Both the position numbers and the translations under genes were made by a program. The notes below the pieces were generated by a model. It saw only the letters and a list, made by a program, of their open reading frames with translations, was not told the DNA's origin and did no database searches. Shown here piece after piece: positions 62,039 through 64,000 of a stretch of DNA of 64,000 nt. The stretch is from Phycisphaerae bacterium (lineage in GTDB: Bacteria > Planctomycetota > Phycisphaerae > UBA1845): contig JANQQK010000046.1 of NCBI GenBank assembly GCA_028289375.1, positions 1-64,000 of the forward strand, written 5' to 3'. Every line of letters starts with the position of its first letter. The stretch's first letter is position 1.

Positions 62039-63193
62039 ATGAACCACCACCGATCCATGAAGAATCCCGGTTTGAACATCTCCCTTCTGGCCACCATGGC
62101 CATCGCCGCATTGCCCGCCCCGGCCGAAACGGAAGTGCCCGACGCCCCCGCCAGCCTGTCGACCGACGAGATGATCACCATCGCCGTCAACCAGCTCGTC
62201 TCGATTCAGGAGGACGGCGGGATGTGGCCTTACGAAGGCGTGTACCGCGTCGGCGGTGAAATACCAATTGGCTACCGCGTCGGTGGAACCGCCATCGCGG
62301 GCGAGGCGCTGCTCTTCGCAGCCAAGCCGAGCAACAAGTCCGCGCAGGGGGCGTTGGACAAGGGCATCGCCTTCATTCTGAAACATCTCGAAGACCCGCT
62401 CATGCAACCAAGTCGCGAAAACCGCTACGACGTTCGCGTTTGGGGGCACGCGTACGCACTGCAATTCTTCTGCCATCTGCTCGACCAGAAGCGTGCAGGC
62501 CAGCGACAGGCCGACGTCAGGAAATGGGTCGACAAACTCACGCAGGCCCTGATTGTCGAACAACTGGAGGACGGCGGCTGGAACTACGCCACACGACGAC
62601 GGCACGCCTCCTTTGTGACCGCCCCCGTCGTGCAGGCCCTTCTCTACGCCCGCACACAGGGCGCGGTAGTCCCACAGGACGTCTTCGAGCGAGCCGGCAA
62701 GGTCATGCAGGATAGCCGCGAGTCCAACGGCGCGTTTCATTACAGTGGTACGAAGTCAGCACGACGCCGCGACAAGTCACGCGCCAAGCTGCCCGGTTCG
62801 ATCGCGCGGTCGCCCATCTGCGAAGCGACACTGCTGCTGATCGGAGATGGCTCGACCGAACGGATCAAGCAGTCCATCGATGCCTTCCACGAGCACTGGG
62901 ACGAGTTGGAAAAACGCCGCAAACAGCATGGCACCCACGTACCGCCCTACGGCATCGCCCCATACTACTTCTACTTCGCCCATCGCTACGCAGCACAAGC
63001 CATCGAGCTGCTCCCTGAGAAGGATCGCAAGCAGGAGCGCGCACGGTTTCTCGAGAAACTGCTCCGCACGCGCGATGAAGACGGCACATGGAACGACCGC
63101 GTCTTCCCGCGATCGCGAAACTACGGAACAGCCATGTCCATCCTGGCGTTGCTTGGCGAGCGCACGCCGATGCCGCACCCGTTGGGCGGCTGA
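62039..63193 (+). CDS. Secreted prenyltransferase/squalene-cyclase-like toroid protein
   Basis: A protein of about 384 residues with a signal peptide (ISLLATMAIAALPAPAE). The mature part has alpha/alpha-toroid repeats of the terpene cyclase/prenyltransferase superfamily, seen in NQLVSIQEDGGMWPYEGVYR, LEDGGWNYATRRRHASFVTA and DEDGTWNDRVFPRSRNYGTA. The DxDD acid motif of squalene cyclases is not visible, so a cyclase function is not supported. A planctomycete-type secreted toroid binding or processing role is more likely. The start at 62039 has AGGG eight bases upstream; a Met six codons later is also possible. Confidence 0.8.
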   Translation: MNHHRSMKNPGLNISLLATMAIAALPAPAETEVPDAPASLSTDEMITIAVNQLVSIQEDGGMWPYEGVYRVGGEIPIGYRVGGTAIAGEALLFAAKPSNKSAQGALDKGIAFILKHLEDPLMQPSRENRYDVRVWGHAYALQFFCHLLDQKRAGQRQADVRKWVDKLTQALIVEQLEDGGWNYATRRRHASFVTAPVVQALLYARTQGAVVPQDVFERAGKVMQDSRESNGAFHYSGTKSARRRDKSRAKLPGSIARSPICEATLLLIGDGSTERIKQSIDAFHEHWDELEKRRKQHGTHVPPYGIAPYYFYFAHRYAAQAIELLPEKDRKQERARFLEKLLRTRDEDGTWNDRVFPRSRNYGTAMSILALLGERTPMPHPLGG

Positions 63194-63316
63194 CCCCGCA
63201 GCCGATTCCGTATCGGCCCAATACTCCATTCTTGCTGTTTCGCGCTGAATTCAATCGGCGTGGAGCGTCTCGAATCGGCGTCGCCGATGTGCCGCCCGAT
63301 CCCGTTGCTGGATCCA

Positions 63317-63553
63317 TTACGTCTGGTGCGCGCTGTCGACCGGTCGCGCACCAAACGCCGTCCCACACTCCGGACAGACGCCGGAGACGTTCCCCGTCAG
63401 GTTGTACCGGCACTCCGCGCACCGCTCCGCCCCATCCGCCGCAAGCCCCGCCCCCCGCCGAATGAAAAACACCAGCACCCCGAACGCCACCGCAATCGGC
63501 AACGTCATCACCAACAACAGCACCACAAACTGCATGTCCCCACGTATCGCCAC
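63317..63553 (-). CDS. Small membrane protein with YNLTG zinc ribbon
   Basis: A 78-residue protein. One membrane helix (residues 8-30, FVVLLLVMTLPIAVAFGVLV) precedes a zinc ribbon, CAECRYNLTGNVSGVCPECG, with two CxxC pairs. The ribbon is almost identical to that of the 167-residue gene at 41788, while the membrane part differs. The GTG at 63553 has GGAGGAG five bases upstream, which fixes the start. It is the smallest of three ribbon proteins in this window. The function is unknown. Confidence 0.83.
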   Translation of the reverse strand: MAIRGDMQFVVLLLVMTLPIAVAFGVLVFFIRRGAGLAADGAERCAECRYNLTGNVSGVCPECGTAFGARPVDSAHQT

Positions 63554-63651
63554 AACCGCTCCTCCGGCATGTCATCCCGTAGGCCATTCGTGAAAAGACC
63601 CAATTAACCCGGAGACACAAGGACCCCAATTGTTGCTCCTCGTGATCCACG

Positions 63652-64000
63652 TCATTGCTTCGACTTCTCTCGAATCATCGGTCGCCAAATAGTCTCATCA
63701 ACTTTCGTCTCATAGGACGCTTCAATAATCGAGACAAGAAACGCCTTCTCATCCATCTCAGCCTCCTTCATCAGTCGATGAAAACTCGGGTTCGCCCACG
63801 CCAGCATAGCTGTCAGATCGAAACGCCATTCTCCATCGATCTTATTTAGGACGAACTTGAGCGGCGTTTCTTCGCCGGACATAATCGCAACGCCATTGGC
63901 ACTATCGCCATACACGTTGATGTCACCGATCGCGAGCTTGCCGGCAGTCTCTCTGTCCAACCAATTCGATTTTACAGCGTGAGAAATGAGTGCCCTCGGC
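63652..64000 (-). CDS. Hypothetical protein, 5' end cut by window edge
   Basis: The minus-strand frame runs from the stop at 63652 to the window edge without a stop; a TTG at 63960 is only one of several possible inner starts, so the gene is 5'-truncated here. The visible 116 residues contain TPLKFVLNKIDGEWRFDLTA and IREKSKQ at the end. The first of these resembles the beta-strand close of NTF2-like or SnoaL-like domains, but that is weak. No signal or membrane segment is seen in the visible part. Confidence 0.65.
   Translation of the reverse strand, partial: PRALISHAVKSNWLDRETAGKLAIGDINVYGDSANGVAIMSGEETPLKFVLNKIDGEWRFDLTAMLAWANPSFHRLMKEAEMDEKAFLVSIIEASYETKVDETIWRPMIREKSKQ

Overview
The window looks like a chromosomal segment of a planctomycete (phylum Planctomycetota, probably a Phycisphaerae-type lineage). 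The evidence is indirect but consistent. Three membrane proteins carry the zinc-ribbon signature CxxCxYNLTG...CPECG. One protein carries a pseudopilin-like segment with an H-Xn-DG motif. There is an AroD-AroE fusion, two secreted proteins end in PEP-CTERM or IPTL-CTERM-like sorting tails, and there are many large secreted proteins and lipoproteins. The DNA is GC-rich throughout. I see no prophage, insertion sequence, CRISPR array, rRNA or tRNA; the single tyrosine recombinase looks like a housekeeping XerC/D.

Layout. 1-5.6 kb: a truncated sigma-54 activator, an L,D-transpeptidase, an ECF sigma factor followed by an unusual anti-sigma/pseudopilin fusion, an orphan minimal flagellin and a PEP-CTERM HAF-repeat protein. 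5.9-15.7 kb: a very large secreted Ig-domain protein, a CPA2-type cation/proton antiporter with CBS domains, a possible 22-residue microprotein, a GT-C type membrane glycosyltransferase, a membrane-anchored SGNH hydrolase and a sorbosone-dehydrogenase-like lipoprotein. 15.9-21.9 kb: a second ECF sigma/anti-sigma pair, two exported TldD-like proteins (one with and one without the zinc site) and a secreted protein with a cysteine-rich tail, closed by a strong terminator. 22-32.5 kb: two M28 peptidase lipoproteins, a TMTC-like GT-C/TPR protein, the metK-recJ-M28-GNAT gene run, and a Fur regulator.

32.5-44.4 kb: a possible 28-residue microprotein with its own ribosome binding site and terminator, glycyl-tRNA synthetase, several envelope proteins, xerC/D, a PD40/TolB-like lipoprotein, a diheme cytochrome, three copies of a dispersed palindromic repeat, prfA and rpmE (L31 type B). 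44.5-56.7 kb: a SpoIIE-type phosphatase with a degenerate receiver, a translationally coupled gatB-DUF192-DUF192 run, two hypothetical proteins, and a tight four-gene run consisting of a PEP/pyruvate-binding protein, a secreted repeat protein, aroDE and aroK. 56.8-64 kb: a NapH-like polyferredoxin fused to TPRs, fbp, a VCBS-type protein with an IPTL-CTERM-like tail, a secreted prenyltransferase-like toroid protein, a small zinc-ribbon membrane protein and a gene cut by the right edge.

No single cluster is clearly a new defence or mobile system. The most unusual items are the exported TldD-like active/inactive pair behind an ECF sigma/anti-sigma pair, the anti-sigma/pseudopilin fusion, the two candidate microproteins, and the aro run headed by a lone PEP/pyruvate-binding domain protein. 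Start codons were chosen from ribosome binding sites and signal peptides where these were visible, so several differ from the longest open frame.
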